Assembly (NCBI GenBank): GCA_902168105.1
Contig: CABHOY010000055.1
Coordinates: forward strand, 248,001 to 312,000
Source: an uncultured Flavihumibacter sp.
GTDB lineage: Bacteria > Bacteroidota > Bacteroidia > Chitinophagales > Chitinophagaceae
Direction of reading: 5' to 3'
Length of the DNA stretch: 64,000 nt
Part shown: positions 17,576 to 25,922 of the stretch, in pieces
Numbering within the stretch: position 1 is the stretch's first letter
Layout of the letters: the number at the start of each line of letters is the position of its first letter
Position numbers and translations under genes: made by a program
The notes under the pieces: generated by a model
Database searches by the model: none
Told to the model about the DNA's origin: nothing
Seen by the model: the letters and a program-made list of their open reading frames with translations, nothing else

Positions 17576-18133
17576 ATGAAGTACTTTTCATTATTGATCG
17601 TTGCCGGTGTGGTATTGTTTTCGGCTTGTAAGAATGGCAATAAATCCCCGAAAACAGCAAAAGATCTGTTGGAACAGGCAGCGCCGAATATGAATTCCGG
17701 TGCAGGTAAATTCACTATTGAGACCCCGCAGGGTTGGAGGAGATCGGATACTACATTTAACGGTATTAAAGCGTTAATGTTATATGCGCCGGATGTGAGG
17801 GACGGGTTCAGGCCGTCCATAAATGTGGTGACAGAGAATATGGGTAATAATTCTTTTCAGGAATACGTTGATAAGAACCTTAAGACAATGCAACAGTATA
17901 TGACGGATTTTAAACTGTTGGATAAAGGTGATATAGCTATTAACGGCATTCATGCCAAATGGATGAAGTATAATGCTAAAGCACAGGGCGGTAAAGAACT
18001 GGCGGCTATCGTGTATGCTGTGCCGCAGAAAGGTATTGTGTACAATATTACAGGTGTTACGATGCCCGGTATTGGCGACGAGTATTTTGGTGTATTCGAA
18101 AAGGTAGCGTCCAGCTTCAGTGTTACAGAATAA
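17576..18133 (+). CDS. Lipoprotein, PsbP/DcrB-like fold possible
   Basis: 185 residues from ATG 17576 (MKYFSLLIVAGVVLFSAC), with the lipid Cys at residue 18. An open frame continues upstream to 17522, but this ATG gives the lipoprotein signal and is preferred. The mature part begins KNGNKSPKTAKDLLEQ. It goes on as GKFTIETPQGWRR, then PSINVVTENMG, and ends FGVFEKVASSFSVTE. This order (short 'x-I-x-x-P-x-x-W' start, a mid 'N-V' strand, a final 'i-S-F' strand) fits the PsbP/DcrB-type fold. Its function is unknown. A near -7 box (TATCTTTA) lies about 28 bases upstream. A strong terminator follows. Confidence 0.72.
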   Translation: MKYFSLLIVAGVVLFSACKNGNKSPKTAKDLLEQAAPNMNSGAGKFTIETPQGWRRSDTTFNGIKALMLYAPDVRDGFRPSINVVTENMGNNSFQEYVDKNLKTMQQYMTDFKLLDKGDIAINGIHAKWMKYNAKAQGGKELAAIVYAVPQKGIVYNITGVTMPGIGDEYFGVFEKVASSFSVTE

Positions 18134-18154
18134 TTTCTTTTGTTATAAATGAGA

Positions 18155-18187
18155 ATGGCCGGGCAGTTTGTCCGGCCATTTTGTTTT
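18155..18187 (+). terminator. Terminator after the lipoprotein gene
   Basis: AATGGCCGG and CCGGCCATT arms with a 9-nt loop, then TTGTTTTT. Confidence 0.8.
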
Positions 18188-18418
18188 TAGCGGTCATTGT
18201 ACCTGAGTGCAGCGGCAGTATAGTATGCTATAAAAAGTGTCTGCGTGACAAGCTGGTTTTATACATTGGGTTTCGGGGATACTTTCGTCTGAATATTCCG
18301 CTATTTTATCCGGAAGAGATGGATTATATTAGAGTGAAAGCGTGTTGCCTGACAAATGTATACAGGTCCTGAGAAACGGCTGTATCTGACAGGCTGTAAA
18401 TAGCGCGATAAAGACGTT

Positions 18419-21196
18419 ATGAAAACTGTGATCCAAAAACCCGGCAGGCTGCTGTTAACAGGCCTGTGTTTATTGTTTGTTTTATCTGTCCACGCACAGC
18501 AGGGACCCTGGCCTGCTGTAAAAAAGGAAACGAAGCCCTGGACCCGCTGGTGGTGGATCGGGAGTGCGGTAAATGAGCGGAACCTGGCATCTTCACTTGA
18601 CGTATTAGGGCAGGCAGGATTTGGAGGAGTGGAAATTGCTCCTATTTACGGCGCTATGGGATATGAACCACAGTATGTCCCTTTTCTTTCTCCACGTTGG
18701 ACGGAGCTGCTGCGTTATACTGTTGCAACGGCGGGAAAGCAGCAGATGGGAGTGGACCTGACCACCGGAACGGGCTGGCCGTTTGGCGGTCCGCAGGTGA
18801 CGAAGGCCTATGCAGCCTCCCGTTTTATTATACAGCGGTATCAGCTTACCGCAGGAGCGCCATTTACGCAACAAATACGAATAAACGATGCCAAACAGGA
18901 GGGCGCTGTATTGCAGGCGTTAACGGCCTATCAGGGGGATCAGGTCATATCGTTGACGGATAAGGTAAATAAGGACGCGACTTTGCACTGGTCGCCGGAT
19001 AGTGGTACATGGGAATTATATGCCCTGTTTGACGGCAGGACCCTGCAGCAGGTGAAACGTGCGGCGCCGGGAGGGGAAGGTTATACGCTGGACCATTTAT
19101 CGGCTGCGGCCTTACCTGTATACCTGCATCGTTTTGATACTGCATTTAAGCATAAGGGGCCGGGAGTACGGTCGTTTTACAATGATAGTTATGAGGTGTA
19201 TAATGCTGACTGGACGCCGGCATTCCTGACGGCATTTGCGAAGCGGCGGGGGTATGACCTGTCGAAGTATTTGCGGGAGCTGTCGGCCGATGATAGTACC
19301 GACCTGGTAGCCAGGGTAAAATCTGATTACAGGGAAACGATGTCAGAGCTGTTACTGGAGAACTTCACACGACCATGGACGCGCTGGGCGCATGGATATA
19401 AAAGTTTGTCGAAGAATCAGGCGCACGGATCGCCAGGAAATCTGCTGGACCTTTATGGGGCGGTGGATATTCCTGAGTGTGAGACCTATGGGTCCACTTA
19501 TTTTCCGATTCCGGGATTGCGGAGGGATAGTGCGGATATACGAAATGTGGACCCTGATCCGGTGATGCTAAAATTTGCATCTTCGGCCGGGCATGTGGAG
19601 GGACATCCGCTTATATCCTGTGAGACGTTCACCTGGCTAACGGAGCATTTTAAAACATCTCTGTCGCAATGTAAACCGGAGGTGGAGCAGGCGTTCCTGG
19701 CGGGAGTGAATCATGTATTCTATCATGGCAATACGTTCTCTCCGCCGGAGGTGCCCTGGCCGGGATGGTTATTTTATGCGTCTGTTAATTTTGTGCCTAC
19801 GAATAGCTTCTGGCCGCATCTGCCTGGATTGAACGAATACATTACCCGGGTACAGTCGGTTTTGCAGTCAGGTACGCCCGACAATGAGCTGCTTGTTTAC
19901 TGGCCGGTATATGATACCTGGAACAGGGCCAGGGGGCGTGATATGTCGCTGAACGTACACGGCATTGACGAGTGGTTACATCCGACGGCATTTTATAAAC
20001 AGGTGAAGGGGTTACTGAAGGCAGGATATTCGCTGGACTTTATTTCAGATGCGCAGCTGGCCAGGGCGGGCGTTAATAAGGAGAAGGCATCAGGAGGTAT
20101 ACGGTTATCAGGTTATAAAGTGATTGTGATACCGAAAACGAAATTGATGCCTGTCGCTACCTTACAACAGATCATCAGGTTGGCGGAAGAAGGAGCGACG
20201 ATAGTGCTGGAGGCGTTGCCGGAAGATGTGCCAGGATTGAGTGAGCTGGATCAACGCAGGAAGGCATTGAAAACATTGCTTGCATCTCTCCGGTTCAGTA
20301 CTGATGCGAACGGGTTACGGGTCATGCAGCGTGGAAAGGGGCGACTGGTCCTGGCAGATGATATTCAAAGAACACTATTGCAGGTGGGAGTAAGCAAAGA
20401 GGAGCTGACGGATGCAGGGCTGAAATTCATCCGCAGAAAAGAACAGCAAACAACGTGGTATTACCTGGTCAATCATACGCCGGAAAAGATAGATGGTTAT
20501 GTACCGCTTAATAAAGCAGAAGACATGACAATACTGCTGGACCCTCAGACGGGCAGGACGGGAAAGGGGGTAACAAGAGATTCAGCCAGGAAGGTTTTTG
20601 TCAGATTACAGTTACTGCCGGGAGAAGCGATGATCGTTCATACGGGGAAAGGTGTGCAGGCAACGGCTAACTGGAAATACCTGGAAAGCCCGGAAGCACC
20701 TATGGAACTATCCGGCGCATGGCAGCTGACTTTCAGTAAGGGCGGGCCTTTTATCCCGGCTTCCAGGCAGCTGGAACAGGTAAGGCCCTGGACATCCCTG
20801 GGGGATACGGCGGCAAACGCTTATAGCGGATCTGGGGCGTATACGGCGACTTTTACATTAGCGAAGAAGGATGCAGGAGAATATGTGCTGGACCTGGGGG
20901 AAGTGCATGAGAGTGCGCATGTATGGGTGAATGGTCAGGATGCAGGCATTCTGTGGGCTATTCCTTTCAGGGCGAGGATCGGGCAGTATTTAAAGGAGGG
21001 CAGGAACGAGATCAGGATAGAAGTAGCTAACCTGATGGCCAACAGGATACGGTATATGGACCAGCATAAGGTGTCGTGGAGGCGGTATCATGAGATCAAT
21101 TTTGTGAATATTAACTATACGCCTTTTGATGCGGCAGGATGGATGGTACAGCCTTCGGGGCTGGCAGGACCGGTCACGATCACCCCATATCCTTAA
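18419..21196 (+). CDS. GH106-like alpha-L-rhamnosidase
   Basis: 925 residues with a signal peptide (LLLTGLCLLFVLSVHAQQ). The N-terminal barrel part shows WTRWWWIGSAV near residue 41 and LDVLGQAGFGGVEIAPIYG, typical of GH106 and related 'glycosyl hydrolase' entries. GVDLTTGTGWPFGG and HVFYHGNTFSPPEVPWPGW are other conserved blocks. The C-terminal 200 residues form a galactose-binding-like beta-sandwich (EYVLDLGEVHESAHVWVNGQ, then GRNEIRIEVANLM). It should act in the periplasm, releasing L-rhamnose from pectin side chains or plant glycosides. The exact linkage is not readable from sequence. No SusC/D pair is nearby, so it is outside a canonical polysaccharide locus. The AraC gene begins 27 bases downstream. 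Confidence 0.82.
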   Translation: MKTVIQKPGRLLLTGLCLLFVLSVHAQQGPWPAVKKETKPWTRWWWIGSAVNERNLASSLDVLGQAGFGGVEIAPIYGAMGYEPQYVPFLSPRWTELLRYTVATAGKQQMGVDLTTGTGWPFGGPQVTKAYAASRFIIQRYQLTAGAPFTQQIRINDAKQEGAVLQALTAYQGDQVISLTDKVNKDATLHWSPDSGTWELYALFDGRTLQQVKRAAPGGEGYTLDHLSAAALPVYLHRFDTAFKHKGPGVRSFYNDSYEVYNADWTPAFLTAFAKRRGYDLSKYLRELSADDSTDLVARVKSDYRETMSELLLENFTRPWTRWAHGYKSLSKNQAHGSPGNLLDLYGAVDIPECETYGSTYFPIPGLRRDSADIRNVDPDPVMLKFASSAGHVEGHPLISCETFTWLTEHFKTSLSQCKPEVEQAFLAGVNHVFYHGNTFSPPEVPWPGWLFYASVNFVPTNSFWPHLPGLNEYITRVQSVLQSGTPDNELLVYWPVYDTWNRARGRDMSLNVHGIDEWLHPTAFYKQVKGLLKAGYSLDFISDAQLARAGVNKEKASGGIRLSGYKVIVIPKTKLMPVATLQQIIRLAEEGATIVLEALPEDVPGLSELDQRRKALKTLLASLRFSTDANGLRVMQRGKGRLVLADDIQRTLLQVGVSKEELTDAGLKFIRRKEQQTTWYYLVNHTPEKIDGYVPLNKAEDMTILLDPQTGRTGKGVTRDSARKVFVRLQLLPGEAMIVHTGKGVQATANWKYLESPEAPMELSGAWQLTFSKGGPFIPASRQLEQVRPWTSLGDTAANAYSGSGAYTATFTLAKKDAGEYVLDLGEVHESAHVWVNGQDAGILWAIPFRARIGQYLKEGRNEIRIEVANLMANRIRYMDQHKVSWRRYHEINFVNINYTPFDAAGWMVQPSGLAGPVTITPYP

Positions 21197-21223
21197 ATTG
21201 TTTGAATTTCGTAACTTCGTGAT

Positions 21224-22129
21224 ATGGAAACACAAACACTGGAAGAATTCTACCAGTCGAAATTCAACTGGTTACCTGAAAATCTTCAGCAGGACATCGG
21301 GCATTTCAACGTGTTCAAGCTGGAGGAAGTGATTGCGGGAGCGCATGGCCTGGCTCCTTTCAGGTATAGCCGCCGCGATTTTTATAAGATCAACCTGGTG
21401 CGGGGGCGCAATCTGTACCATTATGCTGACAAAAGCATTGAGATCGAAGGTACTGCGTTGTCATTCTTTAATCCGCAGGTACCTTATACCTACGAGCCAT
21501 TATCGGAGGAGCGGACCGGGTATTTCTGCATTTTTAAAGAGGCGTTCTTTACAGAGCGGATGCGGAGGAATATCAATGAGCTTCCCATGTTTGCGCCGGG
21601 AGGCAAGCCCTCCTATGTGCTGAATAAGGAGCAGGATGCGCACGTGAGCCAGATCTTTGAGAAGATGCTGGAGGAGATAGGGTCAGATTATAAGTATAAG
21701 TATGATCTGATAATGAATTATGTGACTGAGATCATCCATTATGCCCTGAAAATGGAGCCGATGGATACATTATATAAACATCCGGACGCCAAATCGAGGA
21801 TCACGTCTGTATTTACGGAGCTATTGGAGCGGCAGTTCCCTATTGAGTCCCCTTCACAGCGGTTCATGCTGCGATCGGCCAAGGATTTTGCTGACCAGCT
21901 GTCCATGCATGTAAACCATCTGAACCGGGCTATCAAAGATACTACCGGCAAAACCACCACAGCGCACATCTCGGAACGTCTGGTAGGTGAGGCCAGGGCC
22001 TTGTTGAAACATACGGACTGGAATATTTCGGAGATCGGTTATTGCCTGGGCTTTGATGAACCTGCGCATTTCAATAACTTTTTTAAGAAACAGACGAGGC
22101 TTACACCATCTTCTTTCAGAACTGTTTGA
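21224..22129 (+). CDS. AraC-family regulator
   Basis: 301 residues from ATG 21224. The N-terminal part is a cupin-like sensor (FYKINLVRGRNLYHYADK, then ALSFFNPQVPYTYEP). The C-terminus has the two AraC helix-turn-helix motifs (AKDFADQLSMHVNHLNRAIK, then WNISEIGYCLGFDEPAHFNN). TAACTTCG just upstream (21211-21218) is near a -7 box. The SDR gene 80 bases downstream on the same strand is the most likely target, a common pairing in this phylum. A role in rhamnosidase control is possible but less likely. Confidence 0.87.
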   Translation: METQTLEEFYQSKFNWLPENLQQDIGHFNVFKLEEVIAGAHGLAPFRYSRRDFYKINLVRGRNLYHYADKSIEIEGTALSFFNPQVPYTYEPLSEERTGYFCIFKEAFFTERMRRNINELPMFAPGGKPSYVLNKEQDAHVSQIFEKMLEEIGSDYKYKYDLIMNYVTEIIHYALKMEPMDTLYKHPDAKSRITSVFTELLERQFPIESPSQRFMLRSAKDFADQLSMHVNHLNRAIKDTTGKTTTAHISERLVGEARALLKHTDWNISEIGYCLGFDEPAHFNNFFKKQTRLTPSSFRTV

Positions 22130-22181
22130 ATTTTGTAATCATTACTTTGAATGCTATAACAATTAGTGATACTCGCTGTAG

Positions 22182-22189
22182 TAGCTTTG
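22182..22189 (+). promoter_or_regulatory. -7 promoter box of the SDR gene at 22210
   Basis: TAGCTTTG, an exact TAnnTTTG match, 20 bases before the ATG. The AraC protein encoded just upstream could act here. Confidence 0.5.
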
Positions 22190-22209
22190 TGTCATTAAAT
22201 TGATAAACG

Positions 22210-23043
22210 ATGAGCGATAAAAAAGTATGGTTTGTAACAGGAGCGTCGAAGGGTTTGGGGCTTAGCCTGGTGAAGCAATTACTGGCGACAGGTCAGCTGG
22301 TTGCCGCTACATCCCGGAAAGAGGCGGACCTGATCAGGGCAGTAGGTATTCAATCTGAACATTTTCTTCCACTGCAGACGGACCTGACCGATGATGCAAG
22401 TGTGTGGGCGGCAATAGATAAGACGATTGCAACATTTGACAGGATCGATGTGGTAGTTAATAATGCAGGATATGGTATTGGCGGTAGTATTGAAGAACTG
22501 AACGATGAAGAAACGAGAGAGAGCTTTGATGTGAATGTATTTGGTACTTTGAATGTGATACGTAACGCGATGCCACATCTGAGAGCACAACGGTCCGGTC
22601 ATATCATTAACATCTCTTCTATTGCGGGTATAGCTCCGGGAACGGGATGGTCTGTATATGGCGCAGCAAAACACGCGGTGATAGGATTGTCGGAAGTACT
22701 GGCAGAGGATGTAAAGGAGTTTGGCATCAAAGTGACGGTAGTAGCGCCGGGTGCGTTCAGGACTAGTTTTCTGACAGAAGAATCACTCACGCTTGCAAAA
22801 GAGCCTATTCCTGCGTATACAGCTGTCCGAAGCTCGCATGAAAAGCTTGTAGCGACAAGTGGTAAGCAGACCGGCAGCCCGGAGAAGGCGGCTAATGCGT
22901 TGATCGCAATTGTTAATGAGCAAAAGCCACCGGTATATTTGTTATTGGGATCTGATGCTTACACCAGGGGACTAGCGAAGCTGGAGTTGTTGAAGAATGC
23001 TTTTAAAGAGCAGGAGGAACTGACTATGTCTACAGATTTCTGA
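22210..23043 (+). CDS. Short-chain dehydrogenase/reductase (classical SDR)
   Basis: 277 residues. The cofactor motif is TGASKGLG (residues 11-18), the NNAG motif is NNAGYG, and the catalytic pair is in YGAAKHA with the upstream Ser in INISSIAG. A basic residue after the first Gly-rich turn and the R after ATS suggest NADPH use. The substrate is unknown. The gene follows its probable AraC regulator and has its own promoter box and terminator. A second SDR gene lies nearby at 23836; the two share the SDR fold but appear to be under different regulators (AraC and TetR). Confidence 0.9.
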   Translation: MSDKKVWFVTGASKGLGLSLVKQLLATGQLVAATSRKEADLIRAVGIQSEHFLPLQTDLTDDASVWAAIDKTIATFDRIDVVVNNAGYGIGGSIEELNDEETRESFDVNVFGTLNVIRNAMPHLRAQRSGHIINISSIAGIAPGTGWSVYGAAKHAVIGLSEVLAEDVKEFGIKVTVVAPGAFRTSFLTEESLTLAKEPIPAYTAVRSSHEKLVATSGKQTGSPEKAANALIAIVNEQKPPVYLLLGSDAYTRGLAKLELLKNAFKEQEELTMSTDF

Positions 23044-23067
23044 TTATAGCAATGAGGACCTCAAAAG

Positions 23068-23106
23068 CAGAGAGGGTATATCTTACGGTATACCCTCTCT
23101 GTTTTT
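23068..23106. terminator. Bidirectional terminator between SDR and tetR genes
   Basis: Perfect 13-bp arms, CAGAGAGGGTATA (23068-23080) and TATACCCTCTCTG (23089-23101), loop TCTTACGG, then TTTTTG. On the other strand CTTTTGAGG follows. It ends both convergent genes. Confidence 0.85.
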
Positions 23107-23111
23107 GTGAC

Positions 23112-23693
23112 TTATTTTACAACGGATAATGTCATCCTGATAATATCGTCAAATACTTTTTTGTCAGCGCCGGATTTCGAATGAACGGTCAGCCCCCATA
23201 AGTTATTCATAATAAATCTCGCAAGCGCGCGGGGCTGGTTATCTTTTGATAGCTGACCTTTTTCCTGTCCTCTTTTGATAGCGCCGGTGAAGGCATTTTC
23301 CAATGCTTCCCTGTTTTCTTTTACGATAGCGGCCACTTCTTCATCATGTATTGCAAGTTCCACTTTTGAATTGACCATGAAACAACCTCTTTTTTCATCT
23401 CCGGAGAAGCAACTGTTCTTCGCCTGTTGAAATAGCAGTTTAATCGTTTCGGGAACATTCTCAGTTGTATCAAGCATATGAATGATCTCTCCTGTGATAG
23501 TATCCCTGTAGCGTTTCAGCGTGCTGATAAATAGGCTTCTTTTATCGCCGTAGGTATCGTACAGGCTGGAGCGGCTTAGTCCTAATTCATCTAATATCTC
23601 CTGTGGAGAAGTACCATTGTATCCTTTATGCCAGAAAAACAGCATGGCGTTATTCAGTACTTCCTCTTCGTCAAATCTTTTTGTCCGTGCCAT
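23112..23693 (-). CDS. TetR/AcrR-family repressor
   Basis: 193 residues from ATG 23693 (MARTKRFDEEEVLNNAMLFF). The N-terminal helix-turn-helix is GYNGTSPQEILDELGLSRSS followed by LYDTYGDKRSLF, a near-consensus TetR DNA-binding domain. The C-terminal ligand domain has the Cys-containing GDEKRGCFMVNSKVEL block seen in QacR/YcdC-like members. The gene is divergent from the SDR gene at 23836, with palindromic operators between them. It should repress both itself and that SDR gene, with relief by an unknown small molecule. Confidence 0.9.
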   Translation of the reverse strand: MARTKRFDEEEVLNNAMLFFWHKGYNGTSPQEILDELGLSRSSLYDTYGDKRSLFISTLKRYRDTITGEIIHMLDTTENVPETIKLLFQQAKNSCFSGDEKRGCFMVNSKVELAIHDEEVAAIVKENREALENAFTGAIKRGQEKGQLSKDNQPRALARFIMNNLWGLTVHSKSGADKKVFDDIIRMTLSVVK

Positions 23694-23714
23694 AGTGATA
23701 ATGCGATTATATAA

Positions 23715-23807
23715 CAAAGATACAAAACGGAATTAATATTCCGGAATTATTATTTTTTATTAGGAACTTTTGTTCCGTTATGTATATATTTGTGGAACAA
23801 AAGTTCC
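23715..23807. promoter_or_regulatory. Divergent promoters and TetR operator candidates
   Basis: The minus-strand box TATCTTTG (23715-23722) is the -7 of tetR. The plus-strand box TATATTTG (23785-23792) is the -7 of the SDR gene. Two palindromic sites flank the latter: GGAACTTTTGTTCC (23763-23776) and its exact reverse complement GGAACAAAAGTTCC (23794-23807). A third inverted repeat, CGGAATTAATATTCCG (23728-23743), lies next to the tetR -7 box. Binding at these sites would block RNA polymerase in both directions. Confidence 0.65.
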
Positions 23808-23835
23808 GTTAATATAAACTCATTAATAAAAAGAT

Positions 23836-24654
23836 ATGAAAAAGACAGTATTTATCACAGGTACAAGCGATGGTCTGGGAAAACTGACCGCTAAATATTT
23901 TGCAGAGCAGGGATGGAATGTAGCTGCTACAATGCGCACACCGGAGAAGGAAACAGAATTAACACAATATAAAAATATACGCATTTTCAAACTGGACGTT
24001 ACAGAGGTTGATCAGGTAAAGGCGGCTGTGAGCCATGCAATAGCTGCTTTTGGAAAGGTGGACGTAGTCGTGAACAATGCCGGGGTAGGGAGTTACGGCC
24101 CGCTGGAGCTTGCAGAAGAATGGGTAATAGACTGGCAGTATGAAACGAACGTACGCGGCCCCATTAATGTGATCCGTGAGTTCCTGCCCCATTTCCGTGC
24201 AAACAACGGTGGGATGTTCGTCAACATCAGTTCCTTCATGGGCGTGACTACTGCGGTGCCTGTGGGTTCGTTGTACAATATGTCCAAATTTGCACTGGAA
24301 GGGTTGACAGAGGGGCTTTATTATGAGCTGAAACCTATGAATATTGAGCTGCGCCTGGTAGAGCAGGGGGGATCAGCTGGGAACAATTTTCAGGGACGCA
24401 TTAAATGGAATGAGCATCCTACGATCCGTGATTATGATGATATTACCAATAAGGTGAAATCGATGATGGGCAATTTAGATCCTGCGCTACTTGACGATCC
24501 GCAGACGATCGTGGACGTGATCTATGACCTGGCTACGGGTAAGAATCAACAGTTCAGGACAGTAGTTGGTGCACAGGGGAACCAGTTGATGGCGATGCGT
24601 AATTCTATGCCGATAGAAAACTACCTGGAGACTATTGCGGGACTCTATAAGTAA
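23836..24654 (+). CDS. Short-chain dehydrogenase/reductase (classical SDR)
   Basis: 272 residues. The cofactor site is TGTSDGLG, the NNAG motif is NNAGVG, and the active-site Tyr-Lys is in YNMSKFA, with Ser in FVNISSFMG. It is cytosolic. It is divergently transcribed from the tetR gene with shared operators, so it is expected to be induced by the TetR ligand. A role in detoxifying reactive carbonyls is a common reason for such pairs, but it is not shown. No other gene is coupled to it. Confidence 0.9.
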   Translation: MKKTVFITGTSDGLGKLTAKYFAEQGWNVAATMRTPEKETELTQYKNIRIFKLDVTEVDQVKAAVSHAIAAFGKVDVVVNNAGVGSYGPLELAEEWVIDWQYETNVRGPINVIREFLPHFRANNGGMFVNISSFMGVTTAVPVGSLYNMSKFALEGLTEGLYYELKPMNIELRLVEQGGSAGNNFQGRIKWNEHPTIRDYDDITNKVKSMMGNLDPALLDDPQTIVDVIYDLATGKNQQFRTVVGAQGNQLMAMRNSMPIENYLETIAGLYK

Positions 24655-24681
24655 GGGTATTATTTTGTGAGAAAACCAACC

Positions 24682-24720
24682 GGGCAGCTGCTGGGAATAC
24701 CAGGGCTGCTCTTCTTGTTT
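24682..24720. terminator. Weak terminator-like hairpin between convergent genes
   Basis: GCAGC (24684-24688) pairs with GCTGC (24705-24709) with an inner CTGG/CCAG stem, followed by TCTTCTTGTTTTG. The stem is broken and the assignment is tentative. Confidence 0.4.
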
Positions 24721-24732
24721 TGTTGTGAACTA

Positions 24733-25548
24733 TCAGATATTGACGAATACGTTATTGATCCAGGAGTTGCTGTTGAAATATGCTTTGGGCGACTGCCGGG
24801 TATATTGACGGAAAGTGCGGATGAGGTGGGACTGGTCGTAGTAGCCTGTTTCATAGCCACCGGCCGTATAGTTCTCTGCGGGATGTTCCTGCGTCCAGGA
24901 TATGAAATGATTGAAACGGATGATATTGCTGATAGCTTTAGGTGTTAATCCGACCTGCTGTTTAAACAGGGCGTCAAGATATTTTGCTGATACGCCGGTG
25001 CGGTGCAGCAAATGATCTACCGAAATATTTCCCTTGTGCAACATTATTTCCTGCACGGCCGCATGTACGTAATCATAACTGTTGGAATGGTTAGCCAGGC
25101 GGGCGATCATTCCGGTAAGTAATCTTTCAAAATGACGGAAGGTGACCTGTGGTTGATCGGTGATACAATCCATAAAATCTGAAACAGGAAGGATATCACT
25201 CAAAGGTGTGATACCGGAAGGTGGATCGGGCACCGGCATTTTGAGGAAGGCCGACAGTGTATGCGGATAAAAGCGGATACCGTATAAACGCGCTCCCGGC
25301 GCGAGTTGCAGGGTGTAACTTGTCAGTGTTTGCCCGGCAATAAAAGCAGCAGGCTCTTCGAGCCATCCGGTATCGTTGAATTTGCGTTTGCCCGTATGTG
25401 GATGCAGGTGGAAAATGATCTCATGATGCCCGTCCGGCACAATGTCTTCCAGGTAAGGCTGCTGCAGGTGTGCAGGCACTTCCAGGTACCAGCAGGCTTT
25501 CACCAGATGGGTCAGGTTGTGTGGAATATAGGTTTCAATAAGTATCAT
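24733..25548 (-). CDS. AraC-family transcriptional regulator
   Basis: 271 residues from ATG 25548 (MILIETYIPHNLTHLVKACW). The frame at 25557 would need GTG. The N-terminal DUF6597-like domain has VPDGHHEIIFHLHPHTGKR and GIRFYPHTLSAFLKM. The C-terminal AraC domain has ISVDHLLHRTGVSAKYLDAL and the second helix-turn-helix ending GYYDQSHLIRTFRQY. It matches the gene at 9140-9955 in length and plan. It is divergent from the ABC exporter leader (promoter region 25560-25640), so it could control either itself or the exporter. The ligand is unknown. Confidence 0.87.
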   Translation of the reverse strand: MILIETYIPHNLTHLVKACWYLEVPAHLQQPYLEDIVPDGHHEIIFHLHPHTGKRKFNDTGWLEEPAAFIAGQTLTSYTLQLAPGARLYGIRFYPHTLSAFLKMPVPDPPSGITPLSDILPVSDFMDCITDQPQVTFRHFERLLTGMIARLANHSNSYDYVHAAVQEIMLHKGNISVDHLLHRTGVSAKYLDALFKQQVGLTPKAISNIIRFNHFISWTQEHPAENYTAGGYETGYYDQSHLIRTFRQYTRQSPKAYFNSNSWINNVFVNI

Positions 25549-25646
25549 AAATAACACGAAAATTATGAACTAAAATTGACAAGCGTGAATAGCTTTTTCG
25601 GATAAAATCCGTAATTTCATAACTCACTAAAGAAAAGGAGGTATTC

Positions 25647-25694
25647 ATGCAATCTACAGAATATTCATGGAAACCTTCGGTTGGTATCGCCTAA
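25647..25694 (+). CDS. 15-residue leader peptide MQSTEYSWKPSVGIA
   Basis: ATG 25647 to TAA 25692-25694, five bases after a perfect GGAGG, which is the strongest ribosome binding site in the window and unusual in this phylum. It has no known relative in memory. A strong site in front of such a short ORF, followed by a terminator and an efflux operon, suggests that translation of the peptide is the signal, for example through ribosome stalling by a ribosome-binding drug. Confidence 0.55.
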   Translation: MQSTEYSWKPSVGIA

Positions 25695-25738
25695 CCGGGT
25701 TGCTCCATAAAAAATATCTGGGACGCGGACGCGTCGAG

Positions 25739-25772
25739 GTCCTTCCGGTTGTACCGGGAGGACTTTTTATTT
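25739..25772 (+). terminator. Attenuator terminator upstream of the ABC exporter
   Basis: GTCCTTCCGGT-tgt-ACCGGGAGGAC is an 11-bp stem with one G-U pair, followed by TTTTTATTTG. It lies 45 bases downstream of the leader ORF and 150 bases upstream of the exporter start, with no gene of its own upstream except the 15-codon ORF. Confidence 0.8.
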
Positions 25773-25922
25773 GTGCTCTACAATATCTGTTCGTTTCGTT
25801 CGTCTTTTTATCCGGGCATTGGGCCAATTACCATATACCTGCATAAAAATGCCTTTAATTTTAAGATAAATTGGCCATTGGCCGTAAATAGCTCTGCCGG
25901 CTGCCATATATTTGTTATTGAT

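Larger units (their letters stand above)
25576..25922 (+). ncRNA. Transcribed leader of the ABC exporter operon (attenuator)
   Basis: This 350-bp region between the divergent AraC gene and the exporter has in order a TTGACA (25576-25581) and a TAAAAT (25603-25608) of uncertain role, a perfect Shine-Dalgarno AAGGAGGT (25635-25642), a 15-codon ORF (25647-25694), and a structured stretch with the intrinsic terminator at 25739-25772. Then come about 150 bases to the exporter ATG. AACCGG (25693-25698), overlapping the ORF stop, can pair with CCGGTT (25745-25750) in the 5' arm of the terminator, so an antiterminator is possible. A hairpin GACGC-ggac-GCGTC (25722-25735) lies between them. The layout is that of ribosome-mediated transcription attenuation, as in the BmrB leader of the Bacillus bmrCD exporter. 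That comparison is from memory, and the sequence itself shows only the parts. Confidence 0.6.

Noticed and set aside
18181..18372. 63-codon plus-strand ORF
   Set aside because: It starts inside the T run of a terminator and reads no recognisable protein.
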